The position numbers were made by a program, and so were the translations under genes. Below, in pieces: positions 8,476-17,098 of a DNA stretch of 51,524 nt. Origin of the DNA: Bradyrhizobium forestalis (GTDB taxonomy: Bacteria > Pseudomonadota > Alphaproteobacteria > Rhizobiales > Xanthobacteraceae); the NCBI RefSeq assembly GCF_002795245.1, contig NZ_PGVG01000047.1, positions 1 to 51,524 on the forward strand, given 5' to 3'. Position 1 is the stretch's first letter. Every line of letters starts with the position of its first letter. A model generated the notes under the pieces. It ran no database searches, was not told the DNA's origin, and was given only the letters and a program-made list of their open reading frames with translations.

Positions 8476-8786
8476 CACGCGATCTTCGCGGTGGTCGCGT
8501 CCGACGCACCCTTGTTGTCGGTCCAGGAGATCTTGAGCTCGTCGCCCTTCTTGGCGCCCTTGAAGCTGAACTTGACGTAGGGATCCTTGGAAACCGCGGT
8601 GCCCCAATCGGCGACGAAGACGTCCTTGCCGTTACATTCGAACTTCAGCTGCTGGATGAAATGCGCGGGGATCACTTCGCCCTTGGAATCCTTGACCAGG
8701 CCGGTATCCATGGGGTGCTGGATCAGCGCCTGCACCTCGGTGATGTCGCCGTTGGCGGTGGCGCGTACGCGAATGCTTGATGCCAT
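8475..8786 (-). CDS. soxZ: Thiosulfate oxidation carrier subunit SoxZ
   Basis: 103-aa SoxZ, the immunoglobulin-like partner of SoxY. It has no signal peptide and is normally carried to the periplasm bound to the Tat-exported SoxY. Seen: the family start MASSIRVRATANGDITEVQ, the conserved HPMDTG segment and FIQQLKFECNGKDVFVADWG. Full length. It lies 15 nt after soxY and overlaps soxA by one base. Confidence 0.96.
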   Translation of the reverse strand: MASSIRVRATANGDITEVQALIQHPMDTGLVKDSKGEVIPAHFIQQLKFECNGKDVFVADWGTAVSKDPYVKFSFKGAKKGDELKISWTDNKGASDATTAKIA

Positions 8787-8801
8787 GTCGAACTGCCTCG
8801 C

Positions 8802-9290
8802 TTAACCGCCGCAACCGCCGACGGTGACCTTGACCTCTTTGGTCGCGCTGTAGAGCTTGCCGTCGGCTTCCACGATCGCGGTCAATTTGGTGGTCTTGGC
8901 CATCTTCAGCCGGTTGGCGACGGCAGGGATCGTGCCATCGGGGATCTTGTAACTTGCCGCGAGCGCGAACGGGTTCTCGGCCACGAAGAAAGAGATCGAG
9001 CTGACCTTGTCGAGCGTCGTGGTCACCGAGATCGGCACCACGCCGCCGTTCTCGGCGATCTCGGGCGCATCCAGCTTGACCTTGTCCGACGGTTCGGCGG
9101 TCTTGCCGTAGAGCGCCTTGATCGCGTCCGCCTCGCCCTTCTGCCTGAAGGCCTCTTCCGGATATTTGTCGTTCGCCGCAGCGCGCGCGGGCGCGGCGAA
9201 CGCCAGATTGCCGAGGCCGAGCAGCGCGACGGAGGCTGCGCCCTGAAGAATCAGGCGCCGCGTCGGATGAGCGCCGGTGGTCGTGGTCAT
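8802..9290 (-). CDS. soxY: Thiosulfate oxidation carrier protein SoxY
   Basis: 162-aa sulfur carrier. Twin-arginine leader (TRRLILQGAASVALLGLG), then the DUF4501-like SoxY domain, ending in the diagnostic swinging arm GGCGG whose cysteine covalently carries the sulfur intermediates. The ATG at 9290 is chosen because aggagacttgag precedes it and the Tat motif follows; the open frame runs on to 9338 with atypical residues. It lies 25 nt after soxX. Confidence 0.97.
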   Translation of the reverse strand: MTTTTGAHPTRRLILQGAASVALLGLGNLAFAAPARAAANDKYPEEAFRQKGEADAIKALYGKTAEPSDKVKLDAPEIAENGGVVPISVTTTLDKVSSISFFVAENPFALAASYKIPDGTIPAVANRLKMAKTTKLTAIVEADGKLYSATKEVKVTVGGCGG

Positions 9291-9315
9291 CTCAAGTCTC
9301 CTGGGCCGCCGGCCG

Positions 9316-9672
9316 TTACAGGGTCTGCAGGAAATCAACGATCGCGTTGATCTCCTGTTCGGTCAAAATCCGGTTTCGGCCAAACGGCGGCATCATGGTC
9401 TGCGGATTGCGCTTGGTCTCGTCGAAGATGATCGCGACCAGCTCGTTGCGATCGGGGTATTTGGCCTTGAGGTCCTTCAGTTCCGGCCCGATCGTTCCGG
9501 GCAGGTCGCCGCCTTTGATGACGTGGCAGGTCAGGCAATTGCCCTTGCCGCGGTCGAAGGCGAGTTTCTGGCCCTCTGCCACGGTGGACTGCGCCCCCGC
9601 CGGGGCCATGGCCGTGCCGGCGAGGAGGGCCAGCGCAACAAGCAGGGCCGGCTTGCAAGGAAAGGCGGTCAA
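9316..9672 (-). CDS. soxX: Sulfur oxidation c-type cytochrome SoxX
   Basis: 118-aa monoheme cytochrome, partner of SoxA. Signal peptide (FPCKPALLVALALLAGTAM), heme site CLTCH (residues 46-50) and the axial methionine region MMPPFGRN near 92-99. First gene of the minus-strand sox operon. The only start that keeps the signal peptide is a TTG at 9672, preceded by gggac; there is no in-frame ATG or GTG upstream, so expression may start from this weak codon. The 190-nt region upstream (9673-9862) is divergent with the DUF938 gene and relatively AT-rich, so it should hold the sox promoter. Confidence 0.94.
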   Translation of the reverse strand: MTAFPCKPALLVALALLAGTAMAPAGAQSTVAEGQKLAFDRGKGNCLTCHVIKGGDLPGTIGPELKDLKAKYPDRNELVAIIFDETKRNPQTMMPPFGRNRILTEQEINAIVDFLQTL

Positions 9673-9862
9673 GGCATCGTCCCGGGCGTTATGTCGATGA
9701 TCTCATTTGCGGAATTGTTCAAAAGCACAAAGGGCATCGCCTGACAATCAAGACTATGCACGCGGCAAAATGGGGTTAATATCCTTCGTATTGCAACCGG
9801 GGAGATAGTTCGTTCATCAGATCGTCTGGAACTAGCAAATTATTCTCAGGCGTTTGGCCGTT
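9673..9862. promoter_or_regulatory. Divergent sox / DUF938 promoter region
   Basis: AT-rich stretch between the start of soxX (minus strand) and the methyltransferase gene (plus strand). It must carry the promoter of the sox operon. I do not see a convincing perfect operator palindrome, and no sox regulator gene is adjacent. This rests on gene orientation only. Confidence 0.5.
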
Positions 9863-10573
9863 ATGGCCGTGTTTTCTGTTTCACATTTTTGGGGACGTCA
9901 CTTGGCTGAATATGTCGTCGAATTTGGCAGGGACGGCGGACGGGTCGAGCCGGATGGCCGGCTCGATGCGCCGGCTTTCCATCGCAATCACGAACCGATT
10001 TGGGCGGCGCTGGAAAAGCATCTCACTGGGCTAACCGGCGACGTGGTGGAACTCGGCAGTGGAACCGGCCAGCACGTGGTTCATTTCGCCCGCCACACGC
10101 CTGGCCTGATCTGGTGGCCGAGCGACCTCAACCAGCGCCACCTCAAGAGCATCGAAGCCTGGCGCGTGCATGCGAGCCTGCCGAACATCCGCAGCCCCCT
10201 GCGGATCGACCTCACCGATCCCGACTGGTGTCCGGAGATGAAAAGCGGGCAGGGCCCGACCAGCCTTGCGGCCGTGTTCTGTGCCAACGTCATTCACATC
10301 GCGCCCTGGGCCGTGGCCGAAGGCCTGTTCGCCGGCGCCGGCCGCTATTTGCGCGCCGACGGCAAGCTGTTCCTCTACGGCCCCTTCAAGCGCGACGGCA
10401 AGCATACTGCACTCAGCAATGCGGTGTTCGACACCTCCTTGCGCGAGGGCAATCCCGAATGGGGCGTGCGCGACGTCGTTGATGTCGAGAAGCTGGCGAA
10501 GGCGGTAGGCCTCGGCCTCGTCGATGCGATCGAGATGCCCGCAAACAATCTGACGCTGGTGTTTTCGCGCTGA
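9863..10573 (+). CDS. DUF938 SAM-dependent methyltransferase-like protein
   Basis: 236-aa protein of the DUF938 family, with a Rossmann methyltransferase fold. Seen: the family signature DAPAFHRNHEPIW, glycine-rich SAM loop VVELGSGTGQHVVHFA, the DLNQRHLKSIEAW segment and the catalytic-region ANVIHIAPW. The natural substrate is not established for the family. The first ATG is at 9863, but the family's usual start (MAEYVVEFGRDG-like) corresponds to a TTG at 9902 with gggg 7 nt upstream, so the protein may be 13 residues shorter. Divergent from soxX and probably unrelated to sulfur oxidation. Confidence 0.85.
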   Translation: MAVFSVSHFWGRHLAEYVVEFGRDGGRVEPDGRLDAPAFHRNHEPIWAALEKHLTGLTGDVVELGSGTGQHVVHFARHTPGLIWWPSDLNQRHLKSIEAWRVHASLPNIRSPLRIDLTDPDWCPEMKSGQGPTSLAAVFCANVIHIAPWAVAEGLFAGAGRYLRADGKLFLYGPFKRDGKHTALSNAVFDTSLREGNPEWGVRDVVDVEKLAKAVGLGLVDAIEMPANNLTLVFSR

Positions 10574-10626
10574 GGCGCGACGGCATTGCTCGTGTAAGTC
10601 CAGATGTACGCGGCGCAGGCGGTGCG

Positions 10627-10770
10627 CTCCCTCCCCCCTTGCGGGGGAGGGCGGGGGAGAGGGGTAGCCCAGCAAACGGTCTATCCATCCCCGATCATGG
10701 CACGCGCGCAAATCGAGAGAGTCCCCGTGTGGCACCCCTCTCCATGCCCCTCCCCCGCAAGGGGGGAGGG
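10627..10770. repeat. Palindromic repeat, type A (ctccccccttgcgggggag)
   Basis: Long inverted repeat between two convergent genes. The left end ctccctccccccttgcgggg and the right end cccccgcaaggggggaggg pair, and inner arms gggggagaggggt / acccctctcc also pair. Related copies are at 36145-36249 and 38290-38394. It probably forms a bidirectional terminator-like structure in mRNA. Confidence 0.85.
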
Positions 10771-10831
10771 AATGAGAGAGTGGTGGCCGCCTTACGTCGC
10801 GATGCGGTGAAAGCTCGAAGCGACAGCGCTG

Positions 10832-12898
10832 CTATGCCTCATCCCGCCACCCGATCCTCTCCTTCAGAAACCGAAAACCCAGCACCTCGAAGCCGGCGCG
10901 CTCCTTGTTGTCCTTGCCGTAGCCGTGACCGCCGGCGGCGGGCTCGTAGAACCAGGCTTCAAAGCCCATTGCCTGGAGCTTGGCCGCCATCTTGCGGGCA
11001 TGGCCGGGATGAACGCGGTCGTCGCGCCGTGTGGTGGCGATCAGGATCGGCGGATAGGCTTGGCCGGCCTTCACGTTGTGATAGGCCGAATAGGTCTTCA
11101 GCCACTCCCATTCCTCCGCCTTGTCGGGGTCGCCATATTCCGCGATCCAGCTCGCGCCCGCGAGCAGCTTTGTGTAGCGGCGCATGTCGATCAGCGGGAT
11201 GGTGCAGAACAGCGCGCCGAAGCGTTCGGGATAGCGCACCAGCATGTTGGTGATGAGGATGCCGCCGTTCGATCCGCCCTGCGCGGCGATGCGCTTCGCA
11301 CTCGTCACGCCGCGGCGGACGAGATCGGCCGCGACCGCGGCGAAATCGTCGTGTGAGAGCTTCTTGCCGGCAAGCCGTCCGGCATCGTGCCAGCGCGTGC
11401 CGAACTCGCCGCCGCCGCGCAAATTCGCCTGCACGGTCGTGCCGCCGCGCTCCAGCCATAGCTTGCCGAGCGAGGCGTTGTAGTACGGCTTCACCGAGAC
11501 TCCGAAGCCGCCATAGGCGCTCATATAGACCGGCGCATCGCCGGTCTCGCTCGCGGGACCGGTCTGCACATAGGGAATGCGCTCGCCGTCGACGGAGATC
11601 GCCTCGTGCTGGGTCACCACGAGCCCATCCGCGGTGAACGTCCTCGGCGCCTGCTTCAACACGGCCGGGCTGGCGATGCCGCGTTCGATCAGCAGCAGCG
11701 AGGGCGGTGTAAGCGGATCCTGCACATTGGCGAGCAGGTCGCCATTGCTCTCGGAGGGATGGCGATCGAGCGTCCAGACATCGACGACGCCGATTCGCGG
11801 CAGGCCGGGAAGCATCTCACGGCTCCAGCCCGCAGCGGATGGTGTGCAGATCTCGAATCTCGGCTTGAGCTCGTCGAGGATCGACAGCACCAGCTTGCCG
11901 GCGGCCCAGAACAACCCCTGCAGCGCGCGCCGCGGTGCGGGCTCGAACAGGATCGCAAAATCGCGGCTGCCGGCAAGGAACGCCGAGAGCGACATGCCGA
12001 GCACGGTGTCGGTGGCATAGGTGCGACCCTCGACCGTCCAGTCCTTGCGCAGCTTCATCGCGAACCAGTCGCCATGCGCCTGCATCCAGATCCCGGTCGG
12101 CAGATCGAGCTTCGTCGTGCGACCGGCCGCATCGCGCAGCCAGATGCCATGGTTGAAGAAGTCGATCTGATCGACGATCCACACCCGCGGCGCCTCACCT
12201 GTGTCGTCGGCCATGCCGGAGATCGCCATGTGATCGGCGCTGGTCTCGATGATCACTTGCGCCTGATCGACAGGCTGGCCTCGCCGCCACAGGCGAACGG
12301 TCCGCGCATATCCCGAGCTCGTCGCCATGCCTTCGCCATAGGCGCTCGACAGCAGCAGCGTGTCGGCATCGAGCCAGTCGACGCCGCCTTTCGCTTCTGG
12401 CAGCGCAAATCCGTTTGCCACGAAACTCTTCGTGGCGAGGTCGAATTCCCGCAAGGTGACGGCGTCGCTGCCGCCGCGCGACAGGCCCAGAATCGCGCGC
12501 GAGCTGCCGGGCATGGTGGCGATCGAGCTCAGCAGCCAGTCCTCGCCTTCGCTTCTCGCGAGCTGGTCGATGTCCAGCATGGTCTCCCAGGCCGGATCGG
12601 CTTTGCGAAATTCCGCCAGCGAAGTCCGCCGCCATAGGCCGCGCGGGTTGATGGCATCCTTCCAGAGATTGTGCAGGTCGTTGCCGCGCCGGCTGACATA
12701 GGGAATGTTGTCCGGCCGGTCGTAGATCGCCGCGAGGATGTCGCGATCGTGCTCGAAGGCTTTGCCGCCGAATGCGGCGAGCGTCAGTTGATTCTGCCGC
12801 TCGACGAAATCGAGCGCCTGCGTGCCCTCGATCTCCTCCAGCCACAGCCAGGGATCGTCGTCGGGAGCACTGAGCGTGGGCCTGTCGTCGACGGTCAT
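10832..12898 (-). CDS. Prolyl oligopeptidase family serine peptidase
   Basis: 688-aa S9 peptidase. The N-terminal region, with DDPWLWLEEIEGTQALDFV, and the beta-propeller (about 80-400) restrict access. The alpha/beta-hydrolase domain (about 430-688) contains the nucleophile motif GGSNGG near residue 541, the aspartate in TTRRDDRVHPGH near 626 and the histidine in GGHGYG near 656. It cleaves short peptides, often after proline. No signal peptide, so cytoplasmic. The start at 12898 has ggag upstream. Divergent from an MFS gene and convergent with the DUF938 gene. Confidence 0.9.
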   Translation of the reverse strand: MTVDDRPTLSAPDDDPWLWLEEIEGTQALDFVERQNQLTLAAFGGKAFEHDRDILAAIYDRPDNIPYVSRRGNDLHNLWKDAINPRGLWRRTSLAEFRKADPAWETMLDIDQLARSEGEDWLLSSIATMPGSSRAILGLSRGGSDAVTLREFDLATKSFVANGFALPEAKGGVDWLDADTLLLSSAYGEGMATSSGYARTVRLWRRGQPVDQAQVIIETSADHMAISGMADDTGEAPRVWIVDQIDFFNHGIWLRDAAGRTTKLDLPTGIWMQAHGDWFAMKLRKDWTVEGRTYATDTVLGMSLSAFLAGSRDFAILFEPAPRRALQGLFWAAGKLVLSILDELKPRFEICTPSAAGWSREMLPGLPRIGVVDVWTLDRHPSESNGDLLANVQDPLTPPSLLLIERGIASPAVLKQAPRTFTADGLVVTQHEAISVDGERIPYVQTGPASETGDAPVYMSAYGGFGVSVKPYYNASLGKLWLERGGTTVQANLRGGGEFGTRWHDAGRLAGKKLSHDDFAAVAADLVRRGVTSAKRIAAQGGSNGGILITNMLVRYPERFGALFCTIPLIDMRRYTKLLAGASWIAEYGDPDKAEEWEWLKTYSAYHNVKAGQAYPPILIATTRRDDRVHPGHARKMAAKLQAMGFEAWFYEPAAGGHGYGKDNKERAGFEVLGFRFLKERIGWRDEA

Positions 12899-13107
12899 GA
12901 ACGAAACTCCCGGAAAAATCGCGGCGGATAGGATTTGATCGAGCGCAAGCCGTCAAGGGGCCGCTCCGCTATCATCCCATCGATTGCGTCAGAGGCATGG
13001 CCCGCGCCCGTTTGCACCGGTTGCCCGCCCTTCTGCACCCCTCCATAGTGCCGCGAATCAACAAGGCCCTTGAAAGCCTCAAAAGCCCGTTGGGGCGGAA
13101 GTGCCGA

Positions 13108-14355
13108 ATGCTGGACGTGACTGCAGCCAATGAGATCGCCGACGACGCCCGCGTGCGTGCCAATGTGGTGCGCCTTGCCGCCGCGCAGGCGCTGACCGGC
13201 GCCAACTCGGCGGTGATCTTCGCCACCGGCGCGATCGTCGGCGCCACGCTCGCGCCCGACATGTCGTTCGCGACCGTGCCGATCTCGATGTATGTGGTGG
13301 GGCTTGCTGCCGGCACGCTGCCGACCGGCGCGATCTCGCGCCGCTTCGGTCGCCGCGTGGCCTTCGTCATCGGCACGGGCCTCGGCACGCTCACCGGCCT
13401 GCTCGGCTCGTTCGCGATCCTGCACGGCTCGTTCGCGCTGTTCTGTGTCGCGACCTTCCTCGGCGGCCTCTACGGCGCGGTGGCGCAGTCCTATCGCTTC
13501 GCCGCCGCCGACGGCGCCAGCGCGGCCTACCGCCCCAAGGCAGTGTCCTGGGTGATGGCGGGCGGCGTGTTCGCCGGTGTGCTCGGTCCGCAGCTCGTGC
13601 AATGGACCATGGATGTCTGGCAGCCCTATCTGTTCGCCTTCAGCTTCCTGGTGCAGGCCGCGGTGGCGCTGGTTGCCATGGGCATCGTCGCCGGCGTCGA
13701 CATGCCCAAGCCCGCGCCGGCCGATCTGCATGGCGGACGGCCGCTGCTGACCATCGTGACTCAGCCGCGCTTCATCGCGGCGGCGCTGTGCGGCGTGATC
13801 TCCTATCCCATGATGAATCTGGTGATGACCTCGGCGCCGCTCGCCATGAAGATGTGCGGCCTCAGCGTGTCCGATTCCAACTTCGGCATTCAATGGCACA
13901 TCGTCGCGATGTATGGACCGAGCTTCTTCACGGGCACGCTGATCGCCCGCTTCGGCGCCCCGAAGATCGTCGCGGCCGGCCTGCTGCTCGAAGCCGGCGC
14001 CGCCGGCATCGGCCTCTCCGGCCTCACCGCGATGCATTTCTGGGCGACGCTGATCGTGCTCGGCATCGGTTGGAACTTCTCCTTCATCGGCGCCTCCGCG
14101 CTGGTGCTGGAGACGCATCGTCCGCAGGAGCGCAACAAGGTGCAGGCCTTCAACGATTTCCTGGTGTTCGGCATGATGGCGATCGGCTCGTTCTCCTCCG
14201 GGCAATTGCTCGCCAATTACGGCTGGTCGGCGGTGAACCTCGTGGTCTTCCCGCCGGTGATCCTCGGTCTCGTCGTGCTCTCGCTGGTCTCCTGGGCCCG
14301 CCGCCGCAAGGCGCGACTGGATGCGGCCATGGGCGAGTTTCCGGACGCGGTCTAA
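13108..14355 (+). CDS. MFS transporter
   Basis: 415-aa major facilitator carrier with about 12 membrane segments. The ATG at 13108 is preferred because MLDVTAANEIADDARVRANV leads directly into the first helix (LAAAQALTGANSAVIFATGA). The open frame upstream to 12997 encodes atypical residues. Motif A is visible as RRFGRRVAFVIG after the second helix. The substrate is unknown. It shares a 209-nt divergent region with the peptidase gene; oligopeptide or amino-acid movement is only a guess from that. Confidence 0.86.
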   Translation: MLDVTAANEIADDARVRANVVRLAAAQALTGANSAVIFATGAIVGATLAPDMSFATVPISMYVVGLAAGTLPTGAISRRFGRRVAFVIGTGLGTLTGLLGSFAILHGSFALFCVATFLGGLYGAVAQSYRFAAADGASAAYRPKAVSWVMAGGVFAGVLGPQLVQWTMDVWQPYLFAFSFLVQAAVALVAMGIVAGVDMPKPAPADLHGGRPLLTIVTQPRFIAAALCGVISYPMMNLVMTSAPLAMKMCGLSVSDSNFGIQWHIVAMYGPSFFTGTLIARFGAPKIVAAGLLLEAGAAGIGLSGLTAMHFWATLIVLGIGWNFSFIGASALVLETHRPQERNKVQAFNDFLVFGMMAIGSFSSGQLLANYGWSAVNLVVFPPVILGLVVLSLVSWARRRKARLDAAMGEFPDAV

Positions 14356-14497
14356 GTTGGCAGGAGGTTGTCAGCAACGTGGATGCTTCGATCGCCGTCG
14401 AAGTGATTTTCGGGAGCTGTGTCGTTACATGATGCTCGTCATGAACAGACGAGCGTGAAGCCAGGCGCTCGCGGGGGGAAGCCAAGGAGAAGCGCAA

Positions 14498-15736
14498 ATG
14501 CTCGACAACCCCCATCATGCGACATCGCTCGACGAATCCTCCGTCCGCTACGAAGGCTGGCGCATCGTCGCGGTCTGCTTCCTGCTCGCCACCTTCGGCT
14601 GGGGTCTCGGCTTCTACGGCCAGAGCGTCTATGTCGCCGAGCTCCAGCGCGCGCGGGGCTGGCCCACCACCTTGATCTCCGCGGGCACCACGTTCTTCTA
14701 TCTGTTCGGCGCGCTGCTGGTCGTTTTCGTCGGCGAGGCCGTGCGAAACTACGGCCCGCGCCTCTGCCTGATTGCGGGCACGCTGGCGATGGCGGCGGCC
14801 GCGGTCGCGATCGGCGCGGTGCGCGAGCCCTGGCAGCTCTATCTCGCCGATGCCGTGCTCGCCTTCGGCTGGGCCGGCACCAGCCTCGCCATGATCACCA
14901 ACACGATCAGCCTGTGGTTCGACCACAAGCGCGGCATGGCGATCAGCCTTGCGCTGAACGGCGCCAGCTTCGGCGGCATCGTCGGCGTGCCGCTGCTGGT
15001 GGCGTTGATCGGCCATGTCGGCTTCGCCAGCGCGATGTATGCCACTGCCGGCGCCATGCTGGTGCTGCTGCTTCCGGTCATCCTCATTCTCGTCGGCCGC
15101 CCGCCCGATCGCCATGGCTGGCACGCTGCCGCGAAGGCAAAACCGCAATCCTCGACGCAGATCCGCAGCCAAGCGCTGCGTGACGTCGGCTTCCTCACGG
15201 TGACGATCGCCTTCGCCCTGGTGCTGTTCGCCCAGGTCGGCTTCATCGTGCACCTGATCTCGTTCCTCGATCCCGTGATCGGCCGCGAGCGCGCCGCTGT
15301 GGCGGTCGCGGTGCTGCCGGCGATGGCGGTGGTTGGCCGGGTGCTGTTCTCGCTGGTGATCGACCGCCTCGACCAGCGCCTGGCGTCTGCGCTGTCGTTC
15401 CTCAGCCAGGCGGCGGCGCTGCTCGTCGTCATCAATCTGCACAACGACTATGTGCTGATCGCGGCCTGCGCGGTGTTCGGCTTCTCGGTCGGCAATCTCA
15501 TCACGTTGCCGTCGCTGATCGTGCAGCAGGAGTTTGATAGCGCCGCGTTCGGCGTGCTGATCAGCCTCAACACCGCGATCAATCAGGTCACCTACGCCTT
15601 CGGCCCCGGCGTCGTCGGGGCCTTGCGCGATCTCTCGGGCGGCTATTCGCTGCCGTTCTATCTCTGCATCGTGCTGGAGGTGATGGCGGCAGCGCTGATC
15701 ATGGTGCGGGGCGTATCCAAAGCAAAGGTCTCGTAG
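14498..15736 (+). CDS. MFS transporter (OxlT-like)
   Basis: 412-aa carrier with about 12 membrane helices. Seen: the first helix with WRIVAVCFLLATFGWGLGF, GFYGQSVYVAELQRARGW (common in monocarboxylate/oxalate-type MFS proteins) and the central loop VGRPPDRHGWHAAAKAKPQS. A good ribosome-binding site, aaggag, precedes the ATG. It starts 142 nt after the previous MFS gene on the same strand. It is convergent with the VOC gene, with a palindrome between them. Substrate unknown; an organic acid is the most likely class. Confidence 0.86.
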   Translation: MLDNPHHATSLDESSVRYEGWRIVAVCFLLATFGWGLGFYGQSVYVAELQRARGWPTTLISAGTTFFYLFGALLVVFVGEAVRNYGPRLCLIAGTLAMAAAAVAIGAVREPWQLYLADAVLAFGWAGTSLAMITNTISLWFDHKRGMAISLALNGASFGGIVGVPLLVALIGHVGFASAMYATAGAMLVLLLPVILILVGRPPDRHGWHAAAKAKPQSSTQIRSQALRDVGFLTVTIAFALVLFAQVGFIVHLISFLDPVIGRERAAVAVAVLPAMAVVGRVLFSLVIDRLDQRLASALSFLSQAAALLVVINLHNDYVLIAACAVFGFSVGNLITLPSLIVQQEFDSAAFGVLISLNTAINQVTYAFGPGVVGALRDLSGGYSLPFYLCIVLEVMAAALIMVRGVSKAKVS

Positions 15737-15826
15737 GGTGGGCAAAGGCGCATAGCGCCGTGCCCACCATCAGTTTTTCGACGCGTTGAGTAAGAATTGG
15801 TGGGCACGCTTCGCTTTGCCCACCCT
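15735..15826. repeat. Palindromic repeat (agggtgggcaaag family)
   Basis: The 13-bp arm agggtgggcaaag (15735-15747) pairs exactly with ctttgcccaccct (15814-15826), with inner pairing of gtgcccacca / tggtgggcac. It sits between the convergent ends of the MFS and VOC genes and could terminate both. Confidence 0.8.
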
Positions 15827-15831
15827 TGGCA

Positions 15832-16326
15832 TCACGCCTCGCGTTGCCGTAACAAGTCCTCAACATCCAGCCTCTTGGTAAACATCGCGAGCTTGCCGTC
15901 CGGCCCGAATGGCCATTGCTCCTTCGGCCGGTCCCAATACAGCTCCACGCCGTTCTGGTCCGGATCGCGCAAGTAAAGCGCCTCGCTGACGCCGTGATCG
16001 CTGGCGCCATCGAGCGCGATGCCCGCCGTGAGCACGCGATGCAGTGCGTCCGCCAGCGAGGAGCGCGTCGGATAGAGGATCGCGGTGTGATAGAGCCCGG
16101 TGGTGCCCGGCGGCGGCGGCGAGCCGCCCTTGCTTTCCCAGGTGTTGAGCCCGATGTGGTGGTGATAGCCGCCGGCTGAGATGAAGGCCGCGCCCGAGCC
16201 CATGCGCTGCATCAGCTCGAAGCCGAGCACGCCGCAATAGAAACCGAGCGCGCGATCGAGATCGGCGACCTTGAGATGGACGTGGCCGATCCTGGTGCCG
16301 GCATGGACGGCTGGGCTTTGCGACAT
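15832..16326 (-). CDS. VOC family protein (glyoxalase / extradiol dioxygenase fold)
   Basis: 164-aa vicinal-oxygen-chelate protein. Visible metal-ligand candidates are H in RIGHVHLKV (residues 13-20), H in GLYHTAILYP, and E in GVELYWDRP. It also has the AGGYHHHIGLNTW segment typical of CatE-like members. This suggests ring cleavage of a catechol or a glyoxalase-type reaction, but family membership alone does not decide. It is followed upstream on the same strand by the carboxymuconolactone-decarboxylase-like gene, which also suggests aromatic breakdown. Cytoplasmic. Confidence 0.82.
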   Translation of the reverse strand: MSQSPAVHAGTRIGHVHLKVADLDRALGFYCGVLGFELMQRMGSGAAFISAGGYHHHIGLNTWESKGGSPPPPGTTGLYHTAILYPTRSSLADALHRVLTAGIALDGASDHGVSEALYLRDPDQNGVELYWDRPKEQWPFGPDGKLAMFTKRLDVEDLLRQREA

Positions 16327-16400
16327 GTGAATGCTCCGTCGAAAACATGCACATAAGGCAGGCCTCGGGACAGTGCCATTAGTCCATCTCGAAACCCATC

Positions 16401-16417
16401 GTTTCCGAATCGGAAAC
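16401..16417. promoter_or_regulatory. Perfect 8+1+8 palindrome upstream of the VOC gene
   Basis: gtttccga-a-tcggaaac, an exact inverted repeat that touches the stop codon of the 16417-16962 gene and lies about 75 nt upstream of the VOC start. No T-run follows, so a regulator site is more likely than a terminator. The 12-mer cgaatcggaaac inside it recurs at 18439-18450, directly upstream of the second acyl-CoA dehydrogenase. Confidence 0.4.
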
Positions 16418-16962
16418 TAAGACAGCTCCGACGCCTCACCCTCCGGCAGGCCGAACTCAAACGTGTTCAGCGTCATCGATACCAGCGTGTAATAGCCGCA
16501 CAGCCCGATCACCTCGACCACGCCGCGCTCGCCGAGCAGCTTCACCGCCTCATCATAGAGTCCCTTCTCGACGCCATGGCCCTCGTGCAGCGACTTCGCG
16601 ACGTCGTAGATCATCCTGCCCTTGGGATCGTCGAACTCTGGCGTGCGGCGATCGCGGATCGCGTCGATGATCTCAGGCGTCATGCCGCCCGCGAGCGCGA
16701 GGCGCTTGTGCGCATACCACTCGTAATGCGCAGTCCAGTGCCGCGCCGTCACCAGGATCGCGATCTCCGAAAGCTTGGCGGGGAAGATCGTGTCGAAACG
16801 CAGCACCTCGCCGAGCCGCGTGGCGTGACGGGCCATCTCCGGGCTGTTTAGCCAGGCCATCATCGGCGCCGGCGGCTTGCCGCGCTTGCCGGCAATCGAC
16901 TCGTCATAGGTCTGCCGCTGGCTCCAGTTCATTTCGCCAGGCGAAAGAAGTTTCAGGCGCAT
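16417..16962 (-). CDS. Carboxymuconolactone decarboxylase family protein
   Basis: 181-aa all-helical protein of the CMD/AhpD-like superfamily. Seen: PAPMMAWLNSPEMARHATRLGEVLRF, then LSEIAILVTARHWTAHYEWYAHKRLAL, the recognisable CMD core with its histidines. The AhpD CxxC pair is absent, so a peroxidase-reductase role is unlikely. The ATG at 16962 is chosen because gagg lies just upstream and the longer frame is atypical. It precedes the VOC gene on the same strand and is divergent from the acyl-CoA dehydrogenase pair. The exact reaction is not established. Confidence 0.82.
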   Translation of the reverse strand: MRLKLLSPGEMNWSQRQTYDESIAGKRGKPPAPMMAWLNSPEMARHATRLGEVLRFDTIFPAKLSEIAILVTARHWTAHYEWYAHKRLALAGGMTPEIIDAIRDRRTPEFDDPKGRMIYDVAKSLHEGHGVEKGLYDEAVKLLGERGVVEVIGLCGYYTLVSMTLNTFEFGLPEGEASELS

Positions 16963-17098
16963 CCTCGTTTCCTCTTTGTTTTCAAGCTCGCGCTTGTGGC
17001 GACTATAGCCGAATGCGAGCTGCGGAAGTGGTTGAATTCCACGGTGCGATGGCCCAGAGTCGCGCCCAACAAGTCGATTTTGAGTGATGGAAACGACC

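Noticed and set aside
12895..15745. Two long minus-strand frames (436 and 531 codons) over the two MFS genes
   Set aside because: Composition is H/R/E/D/Q-rich with no hydrophobic or conserved pattern. The plus-strand proteins are typical 12-helix carriers with good ribosome-binding sites.
16401..16417. Rho-independent terminator for the 16417-16962 gene
   Set aside because: The palindrome overlaps the stop codon and no T-run follows on the minus strand.
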